Shown one piece after another: positions 20,532-32,863 of a stretch of DNA of 64,000 nucleotides. The notes under the pieces are model-generated. The model did no database searches and was not told the DNA's origin. It saw only the letters and a list, made by a program, of their open reading frames with translations. Source of the DNA: Ampelomyces quisqualis (Eukaryota; Ascomycota; Dothideomycetes; Pleosporales; Phaeosphaeriaceae); the NCBI GenBank assembly GCA_018398575.1, contig JAGTXZ010000014.1:124001-188000 (forward strand). Direction: 5' to 3'. A program made the position numbers and the translations under genes. Every line of letters begins with the position of its first letter. Within the stretch, counting starts at the first letter, position 1.

Positions 20532-21422
20532 TGTACAAGCGGCGACTCAACTTATCGTGCTGAAAGGAGGCGTAAACAGATGGGTGGGTCACGTTGGTAT
20601 TGTACATAGCCTTACATCGCCATCTGAACTATCCCTGCCATCGCAAGTTTTCGACAGCCAGTTGCCGCTTGGTCTGGTCACCCGTCCTCTTTGGGATACG
20701 TCAATCGCTAGAAATCTTGGACATGGCTCCTTGGGCCGAGGCTTGCCGATGCAGCCTTCAAAGTTCAACCTCACCTCTTGAAACCTTGACTCTGGAACCG
20801 ATGCACAGGAGCAGCGCTGTCATCGCTACAAACACTCGTATCGCAGCATATGCCTCGATGACAACGGCATCCAATGTAGGACACGAGGCTGAATAGCAGT
20901 CGTTTGAGCGCCGCCATTCGGGGTTCTGACGTTGTTCTGTGCGAGGCGGATACTAGCGGCATGGCTGGATACTCACGCCCAGGCACGCCCTACACGCTCC
21001 GAGTCGAGACGTGCAGGGATGAAACGCGGACGCCCCTGGCTCGTCATTATTGAGAAGAGAATTGCATCATGGGGTGTAAATGTACAGAGTGACTGTGAGT
21101 CGAAGAGAGTGCTGCCCACACAAATACAAAATGCTTCCACGCCGAATCGGTGTTTGTTCACCATCTGAGCTCGATCAAATTCCACTAGAGGCGCACCAAC
21201 CAGCGAGAACTCTATATCAACAAAAGATCCGCTAGTATTATTTGCCGCGTGCTCCAGGATTGAGAACACTAGCAAAACGGCAGGGCTAGGCATTGCGTCG
21301 GTTCTCCCTCGTGATAGGAAGGTGTGACTCTTGAGAGGATTTTGCCGTGTGTATAAGAAAGAGCCTTCCTTGCTTTACCTCTCACACGCCCAACTATTTT
21401 ATTATTTGACAAACTGCAAGGG
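20532..21422. other. Spacer upstream of the aminotransferase gene
   Basis: No gene is supported. Short open frames on both strands lack motifs. TGACTC at 21325-21330, about 95 bp before the aminotransferase start, matches the core of the general amino-acid-control site; a six-base match alone is weak. Confidence 0.45.
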
Positions 21423-22832
21423 TTGACCCGATTCCTCAATCTCTTCGCCACTTGGTTCTCACCCACCCAGTACCACAGAGCAGCTACAATGGCACCCATC
21501 GCTGTTACACCGCCCGTGGAGGGAACCGAGACTCTCTCCCACCTCACAGAGCAAGGTATCGCGCATGCTGTCCAGAAGAGTGCCCCGTCACAACTCAAGT
21601 CAGCGTCAATGACCGACAACATCACATCCACGCCGCCATCAGAGCCTCAATCAAAAGTCGAACCAGCCATTGAAGCCACAATCGCCGAGCTGGACGCCTC
21701 AAAAGTTCAATGCACATACACCACCGCACCCCGCACAGTACCAGAAGTCGGCTCTGCCGAAATGGCGTCACAAAAAGTTTGCTCCGACCATATGATCCAG
21801 GCACAATGGAACTCGGAGCAAGGCTGGGCCGCACCAACTCTGCAGCCCTACGGTCCCATTTCCCTCGCACCCACCGCCTCGTGTCTGCATTATGCTACCG
21901 AATGTTTCGAGGGCATGAAGCTGTACCGCGGTTATGATGGCAAACTACGTCTCTTCCGCCCCAACCTCAACTGCAACCGCATGCTCATGTCCACGAACCG
22001 CATCGCACTACCCGCCTTCCCGCCAAAGGAGCTCCTCAAGCTGATCGTCAAGCTATGCGCGACCGACGGCGCGAAATGGCTCCCCAAAGACCGCCCGGGA
22101 CAGTTCTTGTACATCCGCCCCACGATGATCGCTTCGGATCCAGCTCTCGGCGTCGAACGTCCCAAGGAAGCATTGCTCTTTGTAATTCTCTGCTGCTTCG
22201 CCCCAATGGGCAATATGAACGGCGGCATCAAACTTCTCGCCTCCCAAGACGACATGTGCCGTGCTTGGCCCGGCGGCTTCGGCTACGCTAAAGTCGGAGC
22301 GAACTACGGTCCCAGTCTGGTGGCTCAAGGTGAAGCGCGCAAGCAAGGGTACCACCAGATTCTCTGGCTGTTTGGCGAAGACTGCACGATTACTGAAGCG
22401 GGCGCGAGCAACTTCTTTGTGGTATGGAGGACCAAGGAGGGCAAGTTGGAGCTTGTCACGGCAGACTTGAATGAGAAGATTGTGCTGGACGGTGTTACGC
22501 GACGATCGATTTTGGAGCTTGCCAGGGCGAAACTCACGTCTACGCATGGGCATCTCGAGGCTGTTGAGGTTGTCGAGCGCAAATTCAATATCTTCGAGAT
22601 TGTTGAGGCCGCGAAGGAAGGCAGACTTGTTGAAGCTTTCGCAGCCGGAACGGCGTGGTTCGTTGCGCCCATAAGCCAGATTCACTTCCGTGGCGATGAC
22701 ATCGAGGTGCCCATGGTCAAGGGAGAAATTGGCGCGTATGCAGAGGTTTTTCGCGGATGGTTGCAAGGCATCATGTGGGGAAGCGATGGCATGGAGAGCC
22801 ACGAGTGGGGACATGTTGTCGAGGAGGCATAG
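21423..22832 (+). CDS. Branched-chain amino acid aminotransferase
   Basis: This single exon gives 469 aa from 21423, or 447 aa from the methionine at 21489 (MAPIAVTPPV). It is a fold-type IV PLP enzyme. The PLP lysine is in GGFGYAKVGANYGPS (K290 in the long numbering). Other marks are ATECFEGMKLYRGYDGKLRLFRP, split here as ATECFEGMK and KLRLFRP; FLYIRPTMIASD; and EAGASNFFVVW. It moves the amino group between Leu, Ile or Val and 2-oxoglutarate, the last step of their synthesis and first of their breakdown. The longer N-terminus (MTRFLNLFATWFSPTQYHRA) is basic and could be a mitochondrial presequence. The N-terminal 90 residues are longer than in most homologues and low in complexity. A TGACTC element upstream would fit amino-acid control. 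Confidence 0.93.
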   Translation: MTRFLNLFATWFSPTQYHRAATMAPIAVTPPVEGTETLSHLTEQGIAHAVQKSAPSQLKSASMTDNITSTPPSEPQSKVEPAIEATIAELDASKVQCTYTTAPRTVPEVGSAEMASQKVCSDHMIQAQWNSEQGWAAPTLQPYGPISLAPTASCLHYATECFEGMKLYRGYDGKLRLFRPNLNCNRMLMSTNRIALPAFPPKELLKLIVKLCATDGAKWLPKDRPGQFLYIRPTMIASDPALGVERPKEALLFVILCCFAPMGNMNGGIKLLASQDDMCRAWPGGFGYAKVGANYGPSLVAQGEARKQGYHQILWLFGEDCTITEAGASNFFVVWRTKEGKLELVTADLNEKIVLDGVTRRSILELARAKLTSTHGHLEAVEVVERKFNIFEIVEAAKEGRLVEAFAAGTAWFVAPISQIHFRGDDIEVPMVKGEIGAYAEVFRGWLQGIMWGSDGMESHEWGHVVEEA

Positions 22833-23230
22833 AGGCATAGAGGATTTGGGAGGGAGGTCTTGTGTGGAGTTGTAGGCGCTTTGGAAGCATCAAAAGCGAG
22901 AGCAGATGCTCACCTGCTCACCTGCTCATTTTCGGCTTCTTAGATAGTCTGGCATAGTAGGCGAATCAAATCACCAATATTTGAATGAACAGCATCCATA
23001 ATTATTCCAACAATGAAGTAAAGCATCTTCACTCATGGCTTCCGCAACGGCGACAGAACAGAATACACGTGGACAACTTGAGAATATAGTCTACATCACT
23101 TACTCGAGACAACACACCTCGCACAATCCTCCAGGAGTCTTGAGAAATCGAACGAGAAAATATATTCCAAGCTTCAAAATTACCAAATTACCCCGTCTCC
23201 CCTCACCCATCCCCCACCTCTCCTCCCCAC
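22833..23230. other. 3' spacer between convergent genes
   Basis: No coding signal. It holds the 3' regions of the aminotransferase (+) and the small secreted protein (-). Confidence 0.5.
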
Positions 23231-23811
23231 CTAAAACAATCCCCACGCACCCAACACAACCGCCGCACCCATGCCCATTCTCCCCGCCCCGCTTCCCTGA
23301 AAGCTCGACGCAGCAGGCGTGGCGCCTCCCGAAACCGCACTGCCACCACCCGTACCCGTAGGCCTGGAAGTAGCGCTAGCAACAAGCCTGCTCTGTGTAG
23401 CGGCGACGCTCGCGACGGAGGCGGCGGAGGCGCTGGCAGCGGGGCGCAGGGGCTGAGCGGCGTTGCAGTAGGACGTGACTGTGTTTTCGACGGGGGGCTT
23501 GTCGCTCGAGTTGGGGCAGTTGTTGTAGCAGACGAGGACGTCGGTGTAGACGTCGCACAGGCAGATGAAGTCGTTGCCTTTGGCGTTGCAGGCGTCGATG
23601 CGGGCTTGGTAGCCGGAGACGCAGGCGTTTACGATGCTGGTGGTGGGTTAGGATGGTGCGGGTGCGAAGGTTGGGGTGGTGGTGGTGGTGGGTGATGGGT
23701 TGTTGTTTGGGGTGAAGGGATGGAAACGTACTTTTGGGCATCGCATTTGTTTTGGGCGGCGACGAGGCCGGCGGTGGCTGCGAGAGCCATGATGGCAGTA
23801 GTGAATTGCAT
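23231..23811 (-). CDS. Small Cys-rich GPI-anchor-type secreted protein
   Basis: Two exons (23811-23732, 23636-23231) give 161 aa. Residues 1-19 are a signal peptide (MQFTTAIMALAATAGLVAA). The mature part starts QNKCDAQNIVNACVSGYQAR, then CLCDVYTDVLVCYNNCP, and ends its cysteine region at SYCNAA: eight cysteines, likely four disulphides. A Ser/Thr/Ala-rich stalk follows, and the protein ends in a hydrophobic tail (MGMGAAVVLGAWGLF) after small residues, the layout of a GPI-anchored cell-wall protein. The intron (95 nt) is C/A-rich and repetitive. No enzyme motif is present. A role at the wall is inferred from the layout. Confidence 0.83.
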
Positions 23812-24887
23812 CTTGACTTTTGTTGATTGAGTTGTTGACTTTTGTTATTCGATGAGGCTGATGCGACGCGTCGAGTAGAGTTGGAATTATTATATATAAA
23901 TATGTGTAGCGACAGACTTTTAAGGATTCCCAGAAGCGAGTGGTATGGTATCCGAACGGGCAAGACAAGATACGAACTGTTTGGACGTGCAGACGTGAGG
24001 AAAAGAGGGCAGTGAAGGGTGACCAGGAGATATTAATCGCGCGGTCCTCAGCCCAGAGTCCATGCTTATCTCCCTCCCTTCCCCGGTCCTGCACCATTCC
24101 GGTTGGCAGGTCATCGCCGGCCTAAACCTACTTAGCCGACTCAGACTAAAAGCCGCCAACGCCATCAATAATAGATCCCAGCTCGACTTCGTTCCAGCCG
24201 CCTAATTTTGGTGATTTCGATTCAAACTTGCTGCAGACACCACCGCGTGAGTCCATCGGCTCACGGCACTGGGTGGCAGTGCATTATCCTGTGTGGCCAA
24301 GCGTACCATGTAAGACCACGCAACCTGTGTTGCAATGCGTCGTGTCGTGTCAAAGGTTTCTCTGACGAGTCCCCCGGAAGAAATAAGGGATCGATAGCCG
24401 AATCGGGTGACATTCTCGCTACTTGACACTGCGGGCCCGTGTGGATAGGGGCCGTATGTCCTCCGTAGGTGGGCAAGTGATGGACACAGGGTAATGGAGC
24501 GGCGCTAGTTGCCGTTTGATCCCATGAGGCTTGAGATGCAGCTCAGACGGGATGACTCCATTGTTTGGTGCCACGGATCACGATGCACACATCGGCCTGT
24601 AGTACCATTTCTGTTGTGCGCGAGTTGTTGCTGCCTCTCAAGGTTTCCGCCGGGAGATGCTGCATGGTGCAGGCAGCAGGGTTGTGCGAAACAGTGCACA
24701 GTCCCGCAATTTCGCCGCAGCCTCGTCGCATGATGATCATGAGGAATGGCCCGGTACACAGATTACATGCCCGTTCTTCACGTTCACCAGACAACACTAA
24801 ACGCGCAACACAGCTTCAGCACACAATCAAGCGAACACGCAATAGCTGTGGCATGATTGTTGACCCAACGACTAACGTCATGTTAGT
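23812..24887. other. Spacer, no gene seen
   Basis: It contains the upstream region of the GPI-type gene and the 3' region of the thiolase gene. The open frames are short and antisense to each other, without motifs. Confidence 0.5.
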
Positions 24888-26312
24888 CTAAAATCGTGCC
24901 TCGACCTTCTCCTCCGTGTCACCAAGCGCCCAGTCGCTCCTCGCCTTCTTACTCCTCACAGAGTCGACTTGCTGCGTAGTGAAGCCCTTTGCCTGCGTCG
25001 CTGGGTTGTATCCCAAGCCAGTCTTCTTACCGACCTGCTCGTCCGAGAGGTCAGTCGCGGCGCTGCCGTCAGCACGCTTGTACACTGTGCAGACGACGGC
25101 ACCACCAAGACCAAGGTTGTGTTGCAGCGCAACCTTGGTGTCCTTGACCGAGCGATTGTTAGCCCATCCACGCAGATGCCAGACGAGTTCAGAGCACTGA
25201 GCAATGCCAGTAGCGCCGAGCGGGTGACCCTTGGAGATCAAGCCTCCTGAGGGGTTTATGACGACCTTGCCGCCGTATGTGATACCACCTTTGCGGATGA
25301 GCTCGTGGGCCTTGCCCTTAGGTGCGAGACCAAGAGCCTCGATGGTGACCATCTCGTTTGCCGAGAAGCAGTCGTGCAATTCGCAGACCTGAATCTCGTC
25401 TGGGGAGGTATTGGCCTCAGCAAGTGCTTCCTTGGCTGCCAACTCGCTCATGCTGTATCCGACAAGCTCGATTGCGCTGCGGTTGAACAACGAGGGTGTG
25501 TCGGTGGCGAGGCGCTGGCCAGCAATCAGGATGGCCTGGTCCTTGAGCTCGGGTCGCTTGTCAAGGAACTCTTGTGAGACGAGGACTGCGGCGGCGGCAC
25601 CGTCAGAGGTAGGGCAACATTGAAGCTTGGTGAGGGGCTCGTGAATCATGGTTGACTTGACGACTTGCTCGAGGGTGTATTCGTCCTGGAACTGAGAGTA
25701 TGGGTTGTTCTTCGAGTGGGCGTGGTTGACGCGACCAATCTCAGCGAAGTCTTCGGGTTTGGACCCGTACCTTCGTCATAGTCAGTACATTGCGTTAGAC
25801 TTGGTTGAAGTATGTACTCACTTCTCCATGTGTTCCCGACCGGCGTTACCGAAGAGCTGCGCGGCACCGGGGGAGTTGGTTACGCCCCTCGTCTCCTTCA
25901 TCATCAGGTTCGTTGTGCTTGTGGGGTTTGATCGGTCCTGGAAGAATGTTTGCAGACTACCTGGGAACATCTTCTCGAAGCCAACGACCAAAACACAGTC
26001 CGCCGCGCCGTGCGCAATCATGTTTCGTCCCATGTAGAGACCTGTCGAGCCAGTCGAGCAGTTGTTGTTGACATTGTATACGGGGATACCGGTCATGCCG
26101 AACTGGTAGAACACGCGCTGACCGCATGTCGAGTCGCCATAGCAGTAGCATGCGACACCTTGGTCGACCTCGTCGTAGTTGATGTGCGCATCGAGCATCG
26201 CCTTGACACCAGCCTCAAAGCCGAGCTCGGGGTAATCGACCTTGCCGCGAGGCTTGATGAACTTGGTCATGCCCACGCCGAGGACGTAGACGGGCTGTTT
26301 CTTGCCGACCAT
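24888..26312 (-). CDS. SCP2-type thiolase (sterol carrier protein x-like)
   Basis: Two exons (26312-25822, 25770-24888) give 457 aa. It is a thiolase of the SCP-x/lipid-transfer type: nucleophilic cysteine in NNNCSTGSTGLYMG (C85), the histidine motif CELHDCFSANE, the GHPLGATG loop, and a second cysteine in LGGAVVCTVYKR. Such enzymes cleave 3-ketoacyl-CoA in peroxisomal beta-oxidation, often of branched or sterol side chains. The C-terminal tripeptide is ARF, a weak but possible PTS1 signal; a peroxisomal location is inferred. No SCP2 sterol-binding domain is fused at the end. The single intron (25821-25771, 51 nt) joins EHMEK to YGSKPED. Confidence 0.92.
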
Positions 26313-28078
26313 GATGGCGGTTTGGTATATGTGTGCAGCTCAGTGAAGAAATGCAATCAGATTGGATAGGGCTAGAGGACGATGGTCTGCCGTTCACACA
26401 GGCGCGGCGTCCGGGGTAATAAAGCGTAGAGTCGAACGGTTGATCCCCGCCTCCGCAATATGTTCGGTGGCGCGCGTAGCACAAAAGTGCAATACCGAGG
26501 TCGACCAATGCTCGAGGTGACGGAGCATAGCCGAACGATGCCATGTACGCATATGATTACAACAACTCCTCAAGCACACTAATTTGTACGTACAAGTTAT
26601 ACACTGTCGAAGCTTTACCTGGGTAAACCTTCAGAGGCAGGACGCGCGCTGGAATCATGGAGCTGGCGCGGCTCAATCTGCCGAAGTCGTGCTGACATGC
26701 GCGTGTCTAGTCAGGCCTCATGGTTTACCTCGAAGCAGACAAAGTACCGCAGAAGGCTAGTACACAAAAATAATCGACAGAGATAGGCAATTTCATCTCC
26801 ATTTACAAGTTGCTCATGCTACTCCGTACTCAATGCTAATCAAGCTCGCGCTGCAAAAACGAACACTGGATGACGATGTTCTAGTGCAGCAATGCGCTAG
26901 TGGGCGCCATGTCGAAATTGGCAAGCGGCGCTCGGGCACGTTTAAATCTTCTTTTCGCGCCACGTCGTCTTCTTCCCTTCACATATTGTCTACGGTCTCC
27001 AATAACCCTAAGGAAAATCCTCAACACGTGGATATGCCTTTTCCAGCGAAGACCCAGAGTGAAGCACAGCCATTCTAATCCTGCAGTTCGCACTCGTCGG
27101 TTTCGGTCGATATCGGAGCTGCGGGTTCGCTTTAGGCCTACATTCCGCTTCTCACCCTTCAAGCCTCAAGGCAGTCGTCTCCTTTGTGCACGGCAGCTAC
27201 GGAGTACCGTTGTAGAGATGGTCCTCGCGAAGACTTGCGATCTGCGGCGTCCCGCTGTTCAGCCTAGCCCCCACCATGCCTGCACCGTGTAGAAGTGGCA
27301 CGAAGAAAATGCCGTCGTTCATGTGAATCACATCCAGAGCTTCTGTTGTGCTGCTTGATTTCGCCGTCAGCTACCACCTCATGTCGTCGAATCATTGTGT
27401 TCCAGACAGCTGGATTGCCCCACAGCTCCGACGTGTGTCATCCTAGAAGAAGCAGCATCTGAGCATCCATGAAGAACACGATTGCAAGCCGGTGGCAGCT
27501 GGCAACAACAACAATGCATTTTGACATGATGATACGCTTCATCAAATAATAGATGTGACCTCTGCTGATTCCCAGTCTATCAGGATACTCGGAACGAGTT
27601 TTCCAGATCGGGCGCCCAGCCATGGGCCTGGTCTCCTCTACGCACAGCGCGAAAACAGGCTCGTCATTGCATATCGAGTCTGCCGTTAAGTAGTGTTTGT
27701 GTTGCTGGCGGTGCTGGAGAAGAAGGGAGGAGCGGGCGAAAATCTCGAGTTTTGAGGAAGCTCGGAGCTTGGAGCCACACTAGGCCCAATCAGGCGTCTA
27801 GCGCAAGGAATGTTGGACGTTGCATGTGGAATCTGGCCGCAACTCAGCGCGGCGATGGCTCTGGCAACGCAACACCTTCCTCCATTGCCGCCGCCCTGAG
27901 ACACTTGGCCGCGGACACGTCGCCCATCCCAACCTCCACTGCACCTCCTCGCGACTTCCCAGCCCTCGGTCTGCGACTGCCCTCAACGCCCCGCCCAATC
28001 CAGCCGCGGGCGTCGACCGTGCCACCACCCCCCCCCCCCCGACATCGACAACAGGCACATTCACAGCCACAGCACACA
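26313..28078. other. 1.8-kb divergent spacer between thiolase and SEC23
   Basis: No gene is supported. Octamer copies lie at 26821-26828 (ACTCCGTA) and 27198-27205 (TACGGAGT). From 27880 to SEC23 the plus strand is rich in C, with a run of 13 or more C just before the start codon, probably the 5' leader. A 130-residue plus-strand frame at 26900 is Arg/Leu-rich with no family features. Confidence 0.5.
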
Positions 28079-30608
28079 ATGGCCGACTTTGAGGCATTGA
28101 AGGACCAGTGGAGCGATGTCGAGGACCGCGATGGCATCCGCCTCAGCTGGAACACCATCCCCAGCTCGCGCATGGTGCGGCCCGCACACAGCGTTGGTAT
28201 CCGTGGCCGAGCGCTGACAAGAGCTGCAGGAAGCTTCGCGCCTCGTCGTGCCCATCGGCGCCCTCTACACGCCTCTGAAGGAGAAGACGGACACGCCGCT
28301 GCTCCAATATCAGCCCGTCGTGTGCCGACCGCCCTGCAAGGGCGTGCTCAACCCCTACTGGTACGCTGTGGCAGCGAGCATGTCCATGTCCACGCTGACA
28401 AGCCTCCAGCCAGGTCGACATGCGCGCGCGCGTCTGGATATGTCCCTTCTGTCTGAACCGCAACCAGCTGCCGGCCCACTACAAGGACATTTCCGAACAG
28501 GCCATCCCTCCCGAGCTGCACCAAGCCAGCACCACCATCGAATACCGTCTGCCCAAACCGGCGCCGCTCCCTCCGATTTTCTTGTTCGTCGTCGACACCT
28601 GCCAGGAGGAAGATAGCTTGAAGGCGCTCAAGGACTCGATTATCATGAGCTTGAGCCTGCTGCCCACGTACGCGCTCGTGGGCTTGGTCACGTATGGCAC
28701 AATGGTAAGACAGCGAGGTCGGATGAGGGGACTCGACGCTGATATGACATAGACCCAAGTACACGAGCTGGGCTACACGGAATGCGCCAAGTCATACGTC
28801 TTCCGTGGTAACAAGGACTACTCATCCAAGCAGGTCCAGGACATGATCGGCCTCAGCCAAATGGCGCCACGCCCCGGGATGCAACAGCAGCCCGGACATC
28901 CTCCTGGCCCCCCTGCCGCCACTCCTACTCGCTTCATTCTGCCCATCGGCCAGTGCGAGTTCCAATTGACCAATGCTCTCGAGGCGCTGCAGCGGGATCC
29001 TTGGCCGGTTGCCAATGACAAGCGTGCGCTGCGATGCACCGGTGTCGCCCTCAGTGTGGCTGCTGGCCTTCTTGAGGCAAGCAAATTCACCGGCTCAGGA
29101 GCACGCATCATGCTCTTCGCCGGTGGCCCCGCAACCGAAGGCCCGGGTATGGTAGTTGGTCCCGAGCTGCGCGAGCCCATTCGTTCTCACCACGACATCG
29201 ATCGCGACAACATCAAGTACTACAAGAAGGCCCTCAAATTCTATGAAGCTCTCGCCAAGCGTGTGACGAACAACGGCCATATTGTCGATATTTTCGCTGG
29301 TTGCCTTGACCAGGTTGGTCTTTTAGAAATGAGAGGACTTGCCAACACAACCGGCGGACATATGATTTTAACAGACAGCTTCACATCTTCCATGTACAAG
29401 CAGTCGTTTGCCCGAATCTTCAACAAGGACGGAGATGACAACTTGCTCATGGGCTTCAATGCCGAACTTGAAGTTTTGACAACCAAGGAATTGAAGGTCA
29501 CCGGCTTGATAGGACATGCGGTTTCGCTCAACAAGAAGTCTGTGTCGGTTGGTGAGACCGAGTGCGGTATCGGCAATACTTGCGCGTGGAGGATGTGCGG
29601 CATCGACCCCGATGCCAGCTACGGTATCTACTTCGAGGTTGCTGGACAGGGTGGACCCAACCAGATGGCTGGTGGACCGCAAAAGGCCATTATGCAGTTC
29701 CTCACCTACTACCAGCACTCTTCCGGACAATACCATTTGCGGGTTACTACAGTCGCACGCAACATGAGCGGTCCCTCTGGCGACCCCGCACTCGCACAAT
29801 CATTCGACCAGGAAGCGGCCGCGGTTTTGATGTCGAGGATAGCCGTGTTCAAGGCTGAAGTGGACGATGGGCCAGATGTTCTCCGATGGGTCGACCGCAT
29901 GCTCATTAGACTGTGCTCGCGATTCGCCGAGTACAGGAAAGACGACCCATCGTCTTTCAGGTATGAGGCTCCTCCTTTGAGACATCTAGTCTAGTTGCTA
30001 ACCATCGTAGGCTCGAGAAGAATTTTACTTTGTACCCACAGTTCATGTTCCATCTTCGACGATCACAATTTCTGCAGGTTTTCAACAACTCCCCCGATGA
30101 GACTGCTTTCTACCGCCACGTCCTGAACCACGAAGACGTCGGCAACTCGCTTGTCATGATACAGCCCACTCTCGACAGCTACGGCTTCGATCACGAAGGC
30201 GGTCAGCCCGTCCTTCTCGACTCCGCATCGATCCAGTCCGAGACGGTTCTCCTCCTTGACACCTTCTTCCACATTCTCATCTTCCACGGTGAGACCATGG
30301 CCGAGTGGCGAAAGGCGGGCTATCAGGAGCAGGAGGGCTACGAGAACTTCCGCACTCTTCTCGAGGCACCCAAGGAAGATGCGAAGGACCTCATCCAGGA
30401 CCGCTTCCCACTGCCCCGTTTCATTGTCTGTGACGCTGGTGGTTCGCAAGCGCGATTCTTGCTTTCGAAACTGAACCCTTCGACGACACATCAGACAAGC
30501 ACATATGGTGGCGTCGCGCAGACGGCACAGACTATCTTCACGGACGATGTCAGCTTGCAAACGTTTATGGACCATTTGATGAAGCTGGCCGTTAGTGGAA
30601 CGAGCTAG
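28079..30608 (+). CDS. SEC23: COPII coat GTPase-activating subunit Sec23
   Basis: Five exons (28079-28174, 28230-28360, 28410-28704, 28753-29960, 30011-30608) give 775 aa, with phase kept throughout. Domains in order: the beta region starting MADFEALKDQWSDVEDRDG; a zinc finger with cysteines in VCRPPCKGVLNPYC and ICPFCLNRNQLP; the trunk (PIFLFVVDTCQEEDSLKALK to DSFTSSMYKQSF); the helical domain (LMSRIAVFKAEVDDGPDVLR); and the C-terminal gelsolin-like domain. Sec23 is the GAP for Sar1 and pairs with Sec24 to form the inner COPII coat that buds cargo vesicles from the endoplasmic reticulum. A Pro/Gln/Gly-rich insert (MAPRPGMQQQPGHPPGPP) sits in the trunk, as is usual in fungi. Confidence 0.97.
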
Positions 30609-31248
30609 AGTTGTTGAAGTAGTGTAGAGGTGTATGGGTGAAAGAGATGTTTGGCGGAACAGCGATGCTAGTTGCATGTGTTCGCTTGGGGTAGAAGCAA
30701 GCAAGCTAGTCAAGACTCGAATGAATCATTACAAATTCACGTACATGCTCTCCGTACTCGGGCGTGCGTGCGTTGTCCCCATTACGAGAGACGCAGGCAC
30801 ACGCACACACACGACATGAAATGCCGTGAAAGGAATTGATTGAGCATTCGAAACAACGGATTCAGGCGATGAATACATTGTCCATCACCACTACTCTTTG
30901 CCAAAAAAAACAAGAGTATAAGGAACTCACTGTATACTGCACAACAAGAGAGCGACCGCAAGCCCGGCTCACGTGGGTAATGAATAGGGCGGAGCTCGGG
31001 GCAGTAGCTTTTTCATGGAATATCATGTGATCGAGGTGCAAGATCGTGGGGGGCATTCATCATCGTCTTCACACGTGCCGAACGAAGAGCAAGGCACGCT
31101 CGCTCGCTATGCTGTGAGAAAGAGGGAAAAATTATGCAATTGAAGAATAAGAATTTGTGTCGGGTATCTTTGCCCCTCAACCTATGTGTGATGCAGACGT
31201 TGGTAGATGAGATTTTGAACTCGATACGTCGAGGGATAGGAATTCCCT
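30609..31248. other. 3' spacer between SEC23 and NOP15
   Basis: These are the 3' regions of two convergent genes. A (CA)n-like stretch, caggcacacgcacacacacg, lies at 30791-30810. No coding signal. Confidence 0.5.
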
Positions 31249-32863
31249 TTAAGCCTTGGCCTTTTTCGCCTTCTTTGGCTTTGCGACGTCATCTGCTTTT
31301 ACCTTGCGCTTCTTCTCTGGCGTTTCGTCGGCAACGGGCGTGGCCTTGGTGACTTTGACCTTTTTAGTCTTGATCGTTGTCGGCGTGGTTTCGGGCACGG
31401 CAGTCTCTTCGGTGACGGTCAGTGTTTCCAGGGCGACGTCGGACTTGCGCTTCTTGTCCTTCTTGGTCTTTTTCTCGGGGGTGGGTGCGCTAACTTGGGC
31501 GGCGATTTCAGCTTGTAGATCAGCCTCGACTGCTGGGCTCTCCTTGACTGCCTTCTTGTTCTTCTTTGCCTTTGCTGGTGCGACTGCTGCAGCTTCTTCG
31601 ACCGGCGCGTCGGCGAGCTGCTGCTGAGCATCGCCGTTCTCTAGCTGTTTGGGGACATTGTCGACAGATTTCAGTGCCGGTGCAATGTACTCGTAACCGA
31701 AGTCCTCCTTCAAGGCCTTGTTCCTGCCTGACCGTCTCCTGTTCTCTTTCTCGACGCGCTTCTCCCATTGTGCACGCTCAACACCGCGCTCCATCTGCAG
31801 ACCAGCCTTCTTGTTGCGCGGATCGACCTTGAAGCGCTCACCAGCACCTTTGAAGAGGTCGGGATGCACCTGCTCGGCGGGAACGAACTTGCACTGGAGG
31901 ATGTGACCGAACAGCAAGTAGTTGTCCATGGTTCGTGCAACAATGTCGGCGACTTCGGAGGACTGGAACTCGACGAAGGCGTAGTGCTTGGAAGCGCCCG
32001 TCTTCTTGTTGCGCGACAGGCGGAGACGCTTGACCCTGCCGAACTGTGAAAAGTACTTCTTCATCTGCGGTTCGTAGAAACCACGAGGAACGCGGCTGGA
32101 TCGTAGTTAGCTATGCTCATCGAGTTCCTGGACTTTAGGGCACATACCCGACGTAGACGACACCGGGCTCGTTAGACTTGGGACCCTGGGTAGCTTTCTC
32201 GAGAGCGGTCCGTTGCTTCTTGGAGAGTGCAGGGACCGGCGCATCTTCGTTGAAGTCCTCGTCGTCCTCGGGGTCTTTGCCGCTGTCGTCGCTCTCGAAG
32301 CCAGCAAGAAGAGCGGCAGTCTGGTCATCCTCTTCTACCTCGCCGTCTGCCGCATCAGTGGTATCGACCTCAGCGGCCTCCTCAACGGGCTCCTCCTGCT
32401 TCTTACTACCCTTGGCTTTCTTCGACTTCTTGACTGGTGCTTCTGCCTCAACCACTGTCGTCTCCTCCTCGACCACTGACGCAGCCTCGGTCTTCTTGCC
32501 CCTTTTCGACGGCTTGGTCTTCTCCTTGGGCGCTTCCGTGGCGGCCACTTCCTCGGGGACTACGACCTTGGCCTTCTTGCCCGTCTTCTTGGGCTTGTCT
32601 TGCGCAACTGGTACGTCGGCGGCTTCTTTGCGCGCTGTCTTGCTCTTCACATCCTTGGTAGCGGCGGTGGCAGCAGCCGACTTGGGTGCCTTCACTGGCT
32701 TCGCCGTGGGAGCGGCAGCAACCTGGTCGGACTTTTTGGCCTTCTTTGCTTTGGGTGCAGCGTCAGATGCGCCTGTGGATACGCGTTAGTTGCGGGCAGC
32801 AGCAACTGAGGCAGGCTGCGAAATACCCTTGCGTTTCTTGCCTTTGGTATCTTCGGCAGCCAT
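31249..32863 (-). CDS. NOP15: Nucleolar RRM protein, Nop15-like
   Basis: Three exons (32863-32827, 32772-32148, 32095-31249) give 502 aa. The N-terminal 200 residues are Lys/Ala/Glu-rich with repeated KKAKK-type basic clusters and acidic runs (GEVEEDDQTAALL, EDDEDFNEDAP). One RRM follows (about aa 215-295): VVYVGRVPRGFYEPQMKKYF and YAFVEFQSSEVADIVARTM. Then come a conserved post-RRM helix (AQWEKRVEKENRRRSGRNKA) and a second Lys-rich tail. Nop15 joins pre-60S particles and is needed for ITS2 processing in the nucleolus. The fungal protein is longer than yeast Nop15 because of the charged ends. It is divergent from SMN1 across 319 bp. Confidence 0.88.

Noticed and set aside
26900..27292. 130-codon plus-strand frame
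   Set aside because: Arg/Leu/Phe-rich sequence typical of chance frames in GC-balanced spacer DNA; no motif.
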